NCBI GenBank assembly: GCA_017434895.1
Contig: JAFSGB010000021.1
Coordinates: 1-52,064, forward strand
Direction: 5' to 3'
DNA from: Clostridia bacterium
GTDB lineage: Bacteria > Bacillota > Clostridia > Oscillospirales > Acutalibacteraceae
Length of the DNA: 52,064 bases
Position numbers and translations under genes: made by a program. Shown in pieces: positions 1-8,717 of this stretch (positions are counted from its first letter, which is position 1; the number at the start of each line of letters is the position of its first letter). The notes below the pieces were generated by a model, which saw only the letters and a program-made list of their open reading frames with translations, searched no databases and was not told the origin of the DNA.

Positions 1-2
1 TG

Positions 3-77
3 AACGTTTATGCTCATTCCACAAGAGAAGCAAAACGTACTTCCGCACGACTGCTCGATAAGGTAGTTGGCGGATAA
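3..77 (+). CDS. C-terminal tail of a tyrosine recombinase (integrase), truncated by the window edge
   Basis: An open frame runs in from the left edge and ends at TAA 75-77, giving 24 residues that begin NVYAHSTREAKR. The V-Y-A-H core followed by a basic, helix-forming tail is how phage and ICE tyrosine recombinases end; in that family this tyrosine attacks the DNA. Nothing of the catalytic Arg-His-Arg residues is visible because the rest lies outside the window. If right, a prophage or integrative element ends near here. The call rests on a short tail, so it stays moderate. Confidence 0.55.
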   Translation, partial: NVYAHSTREAKRTSARLLDKVVGG

Positions 78-90
78 AAACAAAAAATTT

Positions 91-112
91 CCCTTATTTT
101 CGCTCATAAGGG
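91..112 (+). terminator. Hairpin after the integrase tail, possible terminator
   Basis: CCCTTAT (91-97) pairs perfectly with ATAAGGG (106-112) around an 8-base loop, 14 bases after the integrase stop. The downstream side is A-rich rather than T-rich, so termination on the plus strand would be weak; on the minus strand the hairpin is followed by a T-rich run. Confidence 0.4.
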
Positions 113-234
113 CAAAAACAAGGGAAAATACATAACATTTGAGTTTGTAATTGACGAAAAACTCAGTAATATCAAGGTTTTTTAGAGTGTAGGACAGTTA
201 ATGTCTGACAAACTATAATTTAAAATGACCGCTT

Positions 235-262
235 GCTGCGCCCTCCATTCGGAGGGCGCAGC
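235..262 (+). terminator. Strong 12-bp GC-rich hairpin
   Basis: GCTGCGCCCTCC (235-246) pairs perfectly with GGAGGGCGCAGC (251-262) around the loop ATTC. It is followed by ATTTATGCTTGTTTTATT, a poor but T-rich tail. It probably insulates the nusB operon promoter from upstream transcription. The tail is unusual enough that another structural role is possible. Confidence 0.6.
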
Positions 263-316
263 ATTTATGCTTGTTTTATTGTGCTTTAGATAAAGTCATT
301 TTTTATGCAGAAAAAC

Positions 317-345
317 TTGAAATTATGCATAATTTGATGTATAAT
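317..345 (+). promoter_or_regulatory. Sigma-A promoter of the nusB-tyrS operon
   Basis: TTGAAA (317-322) and TATAAT (340-345) are separated by exactly 17 bases, and the predicted start lies about 30 bases before the nusB ATG. No other promoter of this quality is seen before 9941, so it likely drives all ten genes. Confidence 0.8.
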
Positions 346-383
346 AACTATGATTATAGCTTTTACTTGAAAGAGGTGCCTTT

Positions 384-776
384 ATGACACGAAAAATGGC
401 GAGAGAGGAAGCCTTTATTTTAATATTTGAAAAGGTTTTTTCAAAGGAAAGTATAGAGGATATTTTAGAATTGGCGAAAGAGGCTCGCGACCTTGTGCCC
501 GATGATTATATTATTACAGTTTTCAAAGGCGTTTACGAAAAACTGGATGAGCTTGACGGTGTTATCGGCGAAACTGCAATCGGTTGGAAAAAAGACCGAA
601 TTTCTAAAACCGCACTGTCGGTTTTACGCCTTTCTATTTACGAAATTAAGTATATGGAGGATATCCCCGTATCGGTTTCAATTAATGAGGCAGTGGAAAT
701 ATGCAAAAAATATGCCTCCCCTGAGGATGCCTCCTTTGTGAACGGTATTTTGTCTACCGTTGCAAAAAATATTTAG
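384..776 (+). CDS. nusB: Transcription antitermination factor NusB
   Basis: The 130-residue product matches the usual NusB length. It opens with the basic N-terminal helix (MTRKMAREEAFILIFE) and has the conserved C-terminal pattern ...ALSVLRLSIYEIKY, followed by IPVSVSINEAVEICKKY and FVNGILS. NusB, with NusE/S10, binds boxA RNA and keeps RNA polymerase processive on rRNA operons; this is family knowledge. The start at 384 follows AAGAGGTG (371-378). It is the first gene of a long operon and its stop lies 1 base before the xseA start, suggesting translational coupling. Confidence 0.95.
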   Translation: MTRKMAREEAFILIFEKVFSKESIEDILELAKEARDLVPDDYIITVFKGVYEKLDELDGVIGETAIGWKKDRISKTALSVLRLSIYEIKYMEDIPVSVSINEAVEICKKYASPEDASFVNGILSTVAKNI

Positions 777-777
777 T

Positions 778-1986
778 ATGTCAAAGTCGGCATTAAGCGT
801 CAAGCAGTTAAATTTTTATATCAAAAATTTAATCGAGGGCGACCCCAGACTTCAAAGTGTTTATGTCGTGGGGGAACTTTCTAACCTTAAAAGCCACTAT
901 GCTAGCGGTCATTTTTACTTCACCTTAAAGGATAATGATGCCGCTATTGGTTGTGTAATGTTTCGTTCCTTTGCTTCTCGCATTAAATTCGAGCCTCAAG
1001 ACGGTATGCAGGTGCTTATTCGGGGCAGAGTTTCGGTTTATGAGCGGGACGGGAAGTACCAAATCTATGCCGAGGATATGCGTGACGCGGGATTTGGTGA
1101 CATTGCCCTTAAATTTGAGCAGACTAAGGAAAAACTTCAAAAAGAGGGACTTTTTGACCCCCACAGCAAGCGAAAGCTACCCGAATTTCCAAAAAAAATC
1201 GCCGTTATGACCTCTTCGACAGGCGCGGCAATAAGGGACATTTTCAATATTTTGTCACGCCGTTGGCCTTTGGCAGAGGTTGTCATGTGTCCGGTATCGG
1301 TGCAAGGAGAGCTTGCAGTTCCCGAAATGCTTAGTTCTTTAGATAAGCTTTACACGGTAGAGGGCGTTGACCTGCTTATAATCGGTCGCGGTGGCGGCTC
1401 GGCGGAGGATTTGTGGGCCTTTAATGACGAAAGGCTTGCCTACAAGATTTTTGAGTCGCCTTTTCCCGTAATTTCTGCCGTAGGCCACGAAACTGATTTT
1501 ACAATTTGCGATTTTGTGGCAGATTTGCGGGCACCTACCCCCTCTGCGGCGGCAGAGCTGGCTGTTCCCGACCGCGAGGAAATGCTTTTAGCCCTTAAAA
1601 AGCAAGAAGCCAATCTTCTAAGCCTTTTAAAAGCGAAATACGAAACCTCGAAATTAAGGTTTGAAAAGCTAAGCCGCAGTAGGGCGTTAACTAACCCGCT
1701 TGCCACCGTAATCAGTGACCGAGCCGAGGGTATTGACAGGTTAAGCGATAAAATGGTAGCGGCATTAAATGAAAAAATCAATTCTTTAAGACTTGTTTTA
1801 GGAAAAAATGCGGCAAGTCTTGATGCCCTCAGCCCTCTTAAAACCTTGTCACGAGGTTACGCCGTTGCAAGTAAGGACGGGAAAACGGTGCAGAGTGTGA
1901 AAGAATTGAAGCCCAAAGATATTTTTAATATCCGCTTTGCCGACGGTGAAGCAACCGCCCAAATCACAGAAATTAAGGTGAATTAA
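778..1986 (+). CDS. xseA: Exodeoxyribonuclease VII large subunit
   Basis: An N-terminal OB-fold (about residues 1-100, starting SALSVKQLNFYIKNLIEG) is followed by the XseA catalytic domain with MTSSTGAAIRDI and LLIIGRGGGSAEDLWAFNDE, then a long helical region and the end GYAVASKDGK. Exo VII cuts single-stranded DNA into acid-soluble oligonucleotides in both directions as an XseA/XseB complex. ATG 778 is preferred to an in-frame ATG at 760, because it begins at the usual MSK-ALSV start and follows the nusB stop by one base; the longer form would overlap nusB. Neither start has a strong ribosome binding site, which fits coupling. The small subunit follows immediately. Confidence 0.93.
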   Translation: MSKSALSVKQLNFYIKNLIEGDPRLQSVYVVGELSNLKSHYASGHFYFTLKDNDAAIGCVMFRSFASRIKFEPQDGMQVLIRGRVSVYERDGKYQIYAEDMRDAGFGDIALKFEQTKEKLQKEGLFDPHSKRKLPEFPKKIAVMTSSTGAAIRDIFNILSRRWPLAEVVMCPVSVQGELAVPEMLSSLDKLYTVEGVDLLIIGRGGGSAEDLWAFNDERLAYKIFESPFPVISAVGHETDFTICDFVADLRAPTPSAAAELAVPDREEMLLALKKQEANLLSLLKAKYETSKLRFEKLSRSRALTNPLATVISDRAEGIDRLSDKMVAALNEKINSLRLVLGKNAASLDALSPLKTLSRGYAVASKDGKTVQSVKELKPKDIFNIRFADGEATAQITEIKVN

Positions 1987-2178
1987 ATGAGTGAAAAAAT
2001 AGATTTTGAAAAGGCATTAAAATCTCTTGAGGAGGTAGTTTCAAGCCTCGAAAAGGGAGACCGCACCCTAGAGGAAGCTATTGCCCTTTTCGAAAAGGGA
2101 ATGGCAAATGTTAAGGATTGTCAGTCTGCTTTAAAGGAAGCTGAAATAAAAATTATACAACTAAGCGAGGCAGAGTAA
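1987..2178 (+). CDS. xseB: Exodeoxyribonuclease VII small subunit
   Basis: The 63-residue acidic helical protein shows the XseB signature FEKALKSLEEVVSSLEKG followed by LEEAIALFEKGM. It begins directly after the xseA stop with AAGGTG (1975-1980) as ribosome binding site. XseB subunits pack around XseA and are needed for activity. Length is slightly below the common 70-80 residues, but the core is complete. Confidence 0.93.
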   Translation: MSEKIDFEKALKSLEEVVSSLEKGDRTLEEAIALFEKGMANVKDCQSALKEAEIKIIQLSEAE

Positions 2179-2179
2179 A

Positions 2180-3061
2180 TTGGATTTAAATGCTGTTTTA
2201 AATGATTACAAAAATCAGGTGGAAAACCGCATAAATGAGCTTTTCCCCGAAAGCGATGTTAAGTACAGAAGCGTAATTGATGCTGCCCGTTACAGTCTTT
2301 TAAACGGGGGCAAGCGTATTCGCCCCGTTATTATGATGGAATTTTGCCGTCTTTGCGGTGGCGAGCCGAATGTAGCCCTTGACTTTGCGGTGGCTCTCGA
2401 AATGATACACACATACTCTCTTATTCACGACGATTTACCGTGTATGGATAATGACGATATGCGTCGCGGTAAGCCCTCTTGCCACAAGGCTTTTTCTGAG
2501 GATGTGGCACTGCTTAGCGGTGATGCTCTGCTTACCGAGGCTTTTTTCATTGCCGCTAACGCCCCAGTTGCCCACGATAAGTCACTAAAGGCGATTTCCT
2601 ATTTAAGCAGTAATGCGGGAGTCCACGGTATGATTGGCGGTCAAGCACTTGACCTTTCCTTTGAAAGAAAAAACCCAGATGCGGTGGCTTTGCAGGATAT
2701 GTATATGAGAAAAACTGCCGCACTGCTTATTGCCGCCGCCTCAATAGGTTGTGTTGTTGCCGGCAGGGATGACGAGGAAACCCTAAAAAGCGCCGCAAAG
2801 TATGGATACAACTTAGGTCTTGCTTTCCAAATAATTGATGATATTTTAGATGTCACTGCTAACGAAAAGGTTTTAGGAAAACCAACTCACAGTGACGAAA
2901 AGAATAACAAAACCACCTTTGTTACAATTTTTGGATTAGAGAAAGCCTTTGCCATAGCAGCCCAGCTTTCCAATGCCGCCTTGGACGCTCTTGACGAAAT
3001 CGGGGGCGACACCGAGGCACTTTACGAGATTACAAATTATTTACTTGATAGAAACAGTTAA
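2180..3061 (+). CDS. ispA: Polyprenyl synthetase, probably (2E,6E)-farnesyl diphosphate synthase
   Basis: This 293-residue trans-prenyltransferase has both Asp-rich motifs: DDLPCMDNDD at residues 84-93 and DDILD at 220-224, plus GGKRIRPV near residue 43. It condenses IPP with DMAPP/GPP to make FPP, feeding undecaprenyl-phosphate and other isoprenoids. The two residues between the Asp pairs of the first motif (C-M insert) fit short-chain synthases of bacterial type. It starts with TTG at 2180, one base after the xseB stop, with GAGGCAG upstream. Pairing with dxs next door is the common Clostridia arrangement. Confidence 0.93.
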   Translation: MDLNAVLNDYKNQVENRINELFPESDVKYRSVIDAARYSLLNGGKRIRPVIMMEFCRLCGGEPNVALDFAVALEMIHTYSLIHDDLPCMDNDDMRRGKPSCHKAFSEDVALLSGDALLTEAFFIAANAPVAHDKSLKAISYLSSNAGVHGMIGGQALDLSFERKNPDAVALQDMYMRKTAALLIAAASIGCVVAGRDDEETLKSAAKYGYNLGLAFQIIDDILDVTANEKVLGKPTHSDEKNNKTTFVTIFGLEKAFAIAAQLSNAALDALDEIGGDTEALYEITNYLLDRNS

Positions 3062-3075
3062 GGAAAGTGAAATAA

Positions 3076-4902
3076 TTGGATTATCCGATTTTGAGCAAAA
3101 TTAAAAGTCCTTCGGATGTTAAAAATATCGAAAAGAAGGATTTACAGCCTCTTTGTGAGGAAATAAGGCAAAAAATTATAACCACCGTTGCAAGTAACGG
3201 CGGTCATTTGGCATCTAATTTAGGCGCGGTGGAGCTGACTGTGGCTTTGCACCGTGTTTTCTCCTCCCCTAAGGATGCAATTTTGTTTGATGTAGGTCAC
3301 CAGTGCTATGCTCATAAGCTGCTTACCAGCAGATTTGACAGATTTGACACTATAAGAAAAGAAAACGGACTTTCGGGCTTTATGCGACCCGAGGAGAGTG
3401 AGCACGATCCCTTTGTTACGGGGCATAGCAGTAATTCAATTTCCGCCGCCTACGGTATTTACAAGGCCAAAAAGCTCCTCGGCGAGGATGGCACCGCTGT
3501 TGCAGTAATAGGTGACGGTGCCATGACGGGCGGTATGGCCTATGAGGGACTTAACAATGTTGGCACTGATATGGCTAAGTTTATTGTTGTGCTTAATGAC
3601 AATAAGATGTCCATTTCCAAAAATGTGGGTGCTTTGGCTTTGAGTCTTACAAAGCTTCGCAACCGCCCGCGCTACCATAGATTTAAGTTTGCTTTCAGCC
3701 ATTTGCTTGTAAAAATTCCGTTAATAGGAAAAACACTCAATAAGATTGTGTACAAGCTTAAGGAGTCCTTTAAAAATGCTATCTATAAATCGGATTTCTT
3801 TTCGGTTTTGGGCTACAATTATTTAGGCCCTGTTGACGGGCATAATATTGAGGGAATGGAGTCAATTTTCAGAGTAGCTTTAAGCTACAATCGCCCCTCC
3901 TTGGTGCACATTGTAACCACCAAGGGCAAGGGCTATTCCTTTGCGGAAACTAGTCCAAATAACTACCATGGGGTATCGCCCTTTAGGGTAGAGGCCGGAG
4001 CCGAAAACAGTGGAAAGCTTAATTTTTCTGCTGTTGCGGGCAATACTCTTTACGATTTAGCCGAAAAGGACAAAAGAATTTGTGCCATTACCGCGGCTAT
4101 GACCGAGGGTACGGGATTGGATAAATTTTCTAAAAAATTCACATCAAGATTTTTCGATGTAGGCATTGCCGAGGCTCACGCCGTTTGCTTTGGCGCGGGC
4201 TTAGCGGCAAAAGGAATGAAGCCTTACTTTGCGGTTTATTCCTCGTTTTTACAGCGAGGATTTGACCAAATAATTCACGATATGGCAATCGGAGGCTTTA
4301 ATTTACGACTTCTTGTTGACCGAGCAGGTATTGTAGGTGAGGACGGGGAAAGTCACCAAGGTCTTTTCGATGTTTCTTTCCTTACAAGCGTACCTAATAT
4401 GACCGTTTTCTCACCTTCAAGCTACAAGGAGCTTGAATACAGAATTAATTATACTGCAGAAAATGACGGACTTTTTGCAATTCGCTATCCCAGAGGATGC
4501 CAAAAAAACTGCGGTGACACCGATTTTACAGAGGATTTTACTCTTTTGAAAGGTGAAAATAAAAAAGCGGTTGTAATCTACGGCCGACTTTTCAGTGAGG
4601 CTTTAATTGCCCGCGAGCAGGTCGATTTTAACATTGTAAAGCTTAATAAAATTTACCCCTTGAGTGACAAATTAATCGAAACCCTTAAAGGCTTTGAGGA
4701 GATTTATGTTTTTGAGGAAGCTATGAAAAGCGGCGGTATTGGTGAGCATTTGTCGGCACTGCTTTTGGAAAAGGGCTTTAGCGGTAAATTTAAAATCAAT
4801 GCGGTTAACAATGAATTTGTACCGCAGGGCAGTACCGACAGTGTCCTTAAAAAGCTTAATTTAGATAGCACGGCTATATTAAACGAGGTAAAAAATGGCT
4901 AA
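3076..4902 (+). CDS. dxs: 1-deoxy-D-xylulose-5-phosphate synthase
   Basis: The 608-residue transketolase-like enzyme shows the thiamine diphosphate motif GDGAMTGGMAYEGLNN and the central-domain motif DRAGIVGEDGESHQG. It makes DXP from pyruvate and glyceraldehyde-3-phosphate, the first step of the MEP isoprenoid pathway and a branch point to thiamine. The start is TTG 3076 after AAGGAAAG. It overlaps tlyA by 8 bases. The dependence on thiamine diphosphate gives a loose link to the thiamine salvage genes at 10-12.6 kb, though they are not co-transcribed. Confidence 0.95.
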   Translation: MDYPILSKIKSPSDVKNIEKKDLQPLCEEIRQKIITTVASNGGHLASNLGAVELTVALHRVFSSPKDAILFDVGHQCYAHKLLTSRFDRFDTIRKENGLSGFMRPEESEHDPFVTGHSSNSISAAYGIYKAKKLLGEDGTAVAVIGDGAMTGGMAYEGLNNVGTDMAKFIVVLNDNKMSISKNVGALALSLTKLRNRPRYHRFKFAFSHLLVKIPLIGKTLNKIVYKLKESFKNAIYKSDFFSVLGYNYLGPVDGHNIEGMESIFRVALSYNRPSLVHIVTTKGKGYSFAETSPNNYHGVSPFRVEAGAENSGKLNFSAVAGNTLYDLAEKDKRICAITAAMTEGTGLDKFSKKFTSRFFDVGIAEAHAVCFGAGLAAKGMKPYFAVYSSFLQRGFDQIIHDMAIGGFNLRLLVDRAGIVGEDGESHQGLFDVSFLTSVPNMTVFSPSSYKELEYRINYTAENDGLFAIRYPRGCQKNCGDTDFTEDFTLLKGENKKAVVIYGRLFSEALIAREQVDFNIVKLNKIYPLSDKLIETLKGFEEIYVFEEAMKSGGIGEHLSALLLEKGFSGKFKINAVNNEFVPQGSTDSVLKKLNLDSTAILNEVKNG

Positions 4903-5695
4903 AATAAGACTTGATGTAGCCTTGGTGGAAAAGGGTTTTTGCGACAGCCGTGAAAAGGCAAAGCGTCTGATAATGGCAGGTGTGGTTTACGTTAATAACC
5001 AAAAGTCGGACAAGGCGGGCAACACCGTAAATCCGGACGATGTAATTGAGGTTAGGGGCAGTACCCTTAAATATGTAAGCCGAGGAGGGCTTAAGCTCGA
5101 AAAGGCCATGGAGGTTTTTCCAATCAGTCTGGACGGTTTTATCTGCGCTGATATAGGTGCTTCAACCGGTGGCTTTACCGACTGTATGCTGCAAAACGGA
5201 GCCGGCAAGGTTTATGCTATTGATGTGGGATACGGTCAGTTGGCGTACAAGCTTCGCACCGACGGGCGTGTTGTTAATTTAGAAAGAACCAATTTCCGCT
5301 ATGTAACAAGGACTGAAATTCCCGAAGCTTTAGATTTTGCTTCGGTGGATGTTTCCTTTATTTCTCTGTCCTTAATTTTGCCGGTTATGCGTACTCTTTT
5401 AAAGGATGGCGGCACTGCAGTTTGTCTTATTAAACCCCAGTTTGAGGCGGGAAGGGAAAATGTAGGCAAAAAGGGTGTTGTAAGGAAAAAAAGCGTTCAC
5501 ATTGCGGTAATTGAAAAGATTATAAATTTACTCAAAGAAAATAAATTTTCCCTTTTGGGACTCACATTTTCACCAGTTAAGGGGCCAGAGGGAAATATAG
5601 AATATTTATGTTACATTAGAAAAGACGAAAACCCAATAGATAATGATTTTTCCGCCGAGGAAGTTGTGGAAAAATCCTACGAAGCCCTTAATTAA
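4895..5695 (+). CDS. tlyA: TlyA family rRNA 2'-O-methyltransferase / hemolysin-like protein
   Basis: An N-terminal S4 RNA-binding domain (about residues 3-62, RLDVALVEKGFCDSREKAKR) is joined to an FtsJ-like methyltransferase with the SAM motif CADIGASTGGFTDC and a later FASVDVSFISL. TlyA of other bacteria methylates the ribose of 16S and 23S rRNA cytidines. The start overlaps the dxs end, with GAGG upstream. Length 266 is normal. It sits in the conserved dxs-tlyA-nadK-argR-recN order. Confidence 0.92.
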   Translation: MAKIRLDVALVEKGFCDSREKAKRLIMAGVVYVNNQKSDKAGNTVNPDDVIEVRGSTLKYVSRGGLKLEKAMEVFPISLDGFICADIGASTGGFTDCMLQNGAGKVYAIDVGYGQLAYKLRTDGRVVNLERTNFRYVTRTEIPEALDFASVDVSFISLSLILPVMRTLLKDGGTAVCLIKPQFEAGRENVGKKGVVRKKSVHIAVIEKIINLLKENKFSLLGLTFSPVKGPEGNIEYLCYIRKDENPIDNDFSAEEVVEKSYEALN

Positions 5696-5755
5696 TAATG
5701 TCGGAATATACGACACATATAATTATACATTACGAATTATTAACGAGGTGATTTT

Positions 5756-6601
5756 ATGGTTGTTGCGGTTTTACCTAATCTTGATAAAAATGGTTGCAGT
5801 GAAGTTGTGGAAAAGCTTTCGGTTATCCTCAAAAACGAGGGGATAACGGCTTATTTGCCCGATAACATTGTTGCTGCCGGCTTTGAGTATGCTCCCGAAA
5901 ATGAGCTGTTCGAAAAGGCTGATATTATAATTACTATCGGCGGTGACGGTACCATTATCCGTTACGCCAAAATAGCCGCTAAATACGATAAACCCGTTTT
6001 GGGAATTAATGCGGGCAGAATGGGTTATCTTGCTAATTTGGAACAAAATGAGTTAAGTCTTATTTCAAGGCTTAAAAATAATGAGTATTTCACTGAACGG
6101 CGTATGATGCTGTCGGTGGATGTTATGGAAAACGGCAAAAAGGTGGGTGAATACACCGCCCTTAACGATACGGTAATCACAAGCGGATTTATTTCACGAA
6201 TTATAGACGTAAGTGCCACCGTTTCGGGAGATAGTATTAATTACCGAGCCGACGGTCTTATAGTTTCAACACCCACAGGCTCAACGGCTTACTCAATGTC
6301 GGCGGGGGGACCAATAATTGACCCGCTTATGCAGAGTATATGTATAACCCCCATTTGCTCACATTCATTATCCGCAAAGCCGATTTTAATGTCGGCAAAT
6401 TCAACTGTTAAGCTTAAGGCGTTTTCAAAAAAACGCACCGAAATTTTTCTAACAATAGACGGTAGAAAGGTTTGCCCTGTCAGACCCTATACCGAAATTT
6501 ATATTAAAAAGGCTCCCGAGTGTGTGAAGCTTATAAGACTTAACAACCGTTCATTTTATAAAACCCTATCCTACAAATTCAAAGATTCAAGGAGTATGTA
6601 A
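5756..6601 (+). CDS. nadK: NAD(+) kinase
   Basis: The 281-residue protein has the GGDGTIIRYAK motif, NAGRMGYL, and the second signature STPTGSTAYSMSAGGPI. It phosphorylates NAD to NADP. ATG 5756 follows CGAGGTGA. A 60-base gap separates it from tlyA, the longest in the operon; it contains a TATAAT-like hexamer but no matching -35 box, so a secondary promoter is not claimed. Confidence 0.95.
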   Translation: MVVAVLPNLDKNGCSEVVEKLSVILKNEGITAYLPDNIVAAGFEYAPENELFEKADIIITIGGDGTIIRYAKIAAKYDKPVLGINAGRMGYLANLEQNELSLISRLKNNEYFTERRMMLSVDVMENGKKVGEYTALNDTVITSGFISRIIDVSATVSGDSINYRADGLIVSTPTGSTAYSMSAGGPIIDPLMQSICITPICSHSLSAKPILMSANSTVKLKAFSKKRTEIFLTIDGRKVCPVRPYTEIYIKKAPECVKLIRLNNRSFYKTLSYKFKDSRSM

Positions 6602-6603
6602 AA

Positions 6604-7059
6604 TTGAAGCAGAAAAGACAGCAAAAAATTTTAGAGCTAATTGAAAGTAAAGGATGGCTTACTCAGGAGGGTCTTGGTGCGGAGCTTCAAAAGGCAGGCT
6701 TTAATGTGACCCAATCCACCGTTTCCCGCGATATTAAGGAATTAAAGCTCATAAAGGGCAGAGATGCCGACGGTAACTACCGCTATTTGAGTCATAAAAC
6801 AGAGGAAAAGCCTCATACCGACAATCGGTACGGCAAAATGTTCAAAGATGGGGTTAAGAGTATGGACTATGCCCTTAACAATGTGGTCATTAAATGCTTT
6901 GGAGGTATGGCCTCAAGCGTATGTGTGGCGGTTGATGCACTGTTTGGCGATATGATGCTCGGCTCTCTCGCAGGGGACGATACAATTATCATTGTGACCC
7001 GTTCCGAGGAGCAGTCTATTACTTTAATGAACGAATTTAGGAAGATTAAAAATGCTTAA
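6604..7059 (+). CDS. argR: Arginine repressor ArgR
   Basis: The 151-residue product has the ArgR N-terminal winged helix (KRQQKILELIESKGWLTQEGL, then STVSRDIKELKLIK) and the C-terminal hexamerization and arginine-binding part with GSLAGDDTIIIV. It represses arginine biosynthesis when arginine is bound. It starts with TTG 6604 and a good AAGGAG at 6589-6594. Location upstream of recN is the standard Firmicutes (ahrC) position; no arginine genes are in the window. Confidence 0.95.
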   Translation: MKQKRQQKILELIESKGWLTQEGLGAELQKAGFNVTQSTVSRDIKELKLIKGRDADGNYRYLSHKTEEKPHTDNRYGKMFKDGVKSMDYALNNVVIKCFGGMASSVCVAVDALFGDMMLGSLAGDDTIIIVTRSEEQSITLMNEFRKIKNA

Positions 7060-8716
7060 ATTTTTACATATCGAAAATATCGCCGTTATTGAGATGTGCG
7101 ATATTGAGCTGTCCGAAGGCTTAAATGTGCTGACGGGCGAAACGGGTGCGGGAAAATCCATTGTGATTGATGCCATAAATGCCGTTTTGGGCGAGCGGAC
7201 AAGCAAGGATTTAATCCGAAGCGGTAGTAATGAAGCCGTGGTTTCGGCACTTTTCGGGGATTTAAGCGATAACGCTTTAAGCATCCTAAAGGAAAATGAT
7301 GTTGACCCCGACTGCGACGGCAATGTGCTGATAACCAGAAAATTAAGCCTTAACGGCAAGGGTATGATTAAAATTAACAGCAAACCCTTTACCGCTACCG
7401 CTTTAAGGGAAATAGCACTGGAGCTTATTAACATTCACGGCCAGCACGATAATCAAGCACTGCTTGATCCCGAAAAGCACTGTTACTATGTGGATGCGGT
7501 TGCCGAAAACGAGACACTTCGCGAGGAGTATTACAAGGAATTTAAAAATCTTAATAGAATCCGCAAGGAATTAAATTCTCTTGTTACCGACGAGGATGAA
7601 AAATTACGAAAAACCGACCTTTTAAAATACCAAATAAACGAGCTTGAAACCGCTGATATTAAAATTGGTGAAATTGATGAGTTGAGGCAAAAGCTTCAAA
7701 TAGCAGAGAATTTTGAAAAAAACCTAAAGGCATTTTCAACTGCAAAAGCGGTTTTGGGCGGTGACGACGATACCGATGGCGTTATAACCAAGCTGAAAAT
7801 TACAGAAAAAATGCTTAGCGCCCTCCAAAATGAAGACGCGCAAAAAAACAGCGAGGCACTTAGCGAGGTAATTTCCAAGACGGAGGATATTTTAAGCGAA
7901 ATCACCTCTTTTGCCGATAATTTAAGCGAAAATTATCAAAATCCTAACGAAATTAATGTAAGACTTGATTTTCTCGGCAGTCTTATGCTAAAATACGGAA
8001 ATAGCGAGGAAAAAATGCTTAGCTTTTTGGAAAATGCCAAAAAGGAGCTTGAGGGCATTACTCTTGGTGATAAAAGAGAGGCGGAGCTTGAAAAAGAGCT
8101 TGAAAATGCAAAGCTAAAGCTAATTTCTGCGGGTGAAACTTTAAGCGAAAGCCGTAAAGCAGCCGCCGAAATCTTTTCAAAAGCCGTTTGTGAAATTTTA
8201 GAGCAGCTTAATATGAAGGGTGTAAAATTTGTCACCAAAATTTCTCATGACCGATATACCTCCAAGGGTTGCGACAGTGTAGAATTTTTAATTTCCGCCA
8301 ACCGAGGTGAAGATGTAAAGCCACTTCATAAGATAGCTTCGGGCGGTGAATTATCCCGCGTTATGCTCTCTATTAAGAGTGCACTGCTCAGCAAGGATAA
8401 AATCGGCACTATGATTTTTGATGAGATTGATGCAGGAATAAGCGGCTTTGCCGCAGACAAGGTAGGGCTAAGGCTTAAACGCTTGGCAGAGCAAAAGCAG
8501 GTTATTTGCATTACCCACTTGGCACAAATAGCCGCCATGGCGGACAGTCATTTGCTGATTGAAAAGCATACCGAAAATGAACGCACAAAAACTACTGTAA
8601 CACCGCTTTTCGGTGATAACAGAATAAAAGAAATTGCACGAATAATGTCCGGCAAGGAAATTACGGAAAATATTTATAATTCCGCAAAGGAATTATTGGA
8701 TAGGAGCAATATTTAG
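7052..8716 (+). CDS. recN: DNA repair protein RecN
   Basis: This SMC-like ATPase of 554 residues has Walker A GETGAGKS at residues 29-36, a central coiled coil rich in Lys and Glu, and an ABC signature ASGGELSRVMLS followed by Walker B MIFDEIDAGISG. RecN acts early at double-strand breaks. It overlaps argR by 8 bases. Nothing unusual is seen. Confidence 0.96.
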   Translation: MLKFLHIENIAVIEMCDIELSEGLNVLTGETGAGKSIVIDAINAVLGERTSKDLIRSGSNEAVVSALFGDLSDNALSILKENDVDPDCDGNVLITRKLSLNGKGMIKINSKPFTATALREIALELINIHGQHDNQALLDPEKHCYYVDAVAENETLREEYYKEFKNLNRIRKELNSLVTDEDEKLRKTDLLKYQINELETADIKIGEIDELRQKLQIAENFEKNLKAFSTAKAVLGGDDDTDGVITKLKITEKMLSALQNEDAQKNSEALSEVISKTEDILSEITSFADNLSENYQNPNEINVRLDFLGSLMLKYGNSEEKMLSFLENAKKELEGITLGDKREAELEKELENAKLKLISAGETLSESRKAAAEIFSKAVCEILEQLNMKGVKFVTKISHDRYTSKGCDSVEFLISANRGEDVKPLHKIASGGELSRVMLSIKSALLSKDKIGTMIFDEIDAGISGFAADKVGLRLKRLAEQKQVICITHLAQIAAMADSHLLIEKHTENERTKTTVTPLFGDNRIKEIARIMSGKEITENIYNSAKELLDRSNI

Positions 8717-8717
8717 T

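Larger units (their letters stand above)
78..316. other. Non-coding spacer between integrase tail and the nusB operon promoter
   Basis: No convincing reading frame is present. It contains two clear hairpins (91-112 and 235-262) and a smaller inverted repeat, TGAGTTT 140-146 with AAACTCA 159-165. If the upstream gene is an integrase, the element's attachment site would be expected in or near this stretch, but no direct repeat copy is visible inside the window to prove it. Confidence 0.5.

Noticed and set aside
760..777. Longer xseA start overlapping nusB
   Set aside because: ATG 778 gives the family-typical N-terminus and avoids the 17-base overlap; no ribosome site favours 760.
1440..1781. 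113-residue minus-strand frame inside xseA
   Set aside because: Mirror of a strong coding frame, Ser/Ala-rich, no ribosome site or homology sense.
5696..5755. Internal promoter before nadK
   Set aside because: A TATAAT-like hexamer exists but no -35 box at a suitable distance.
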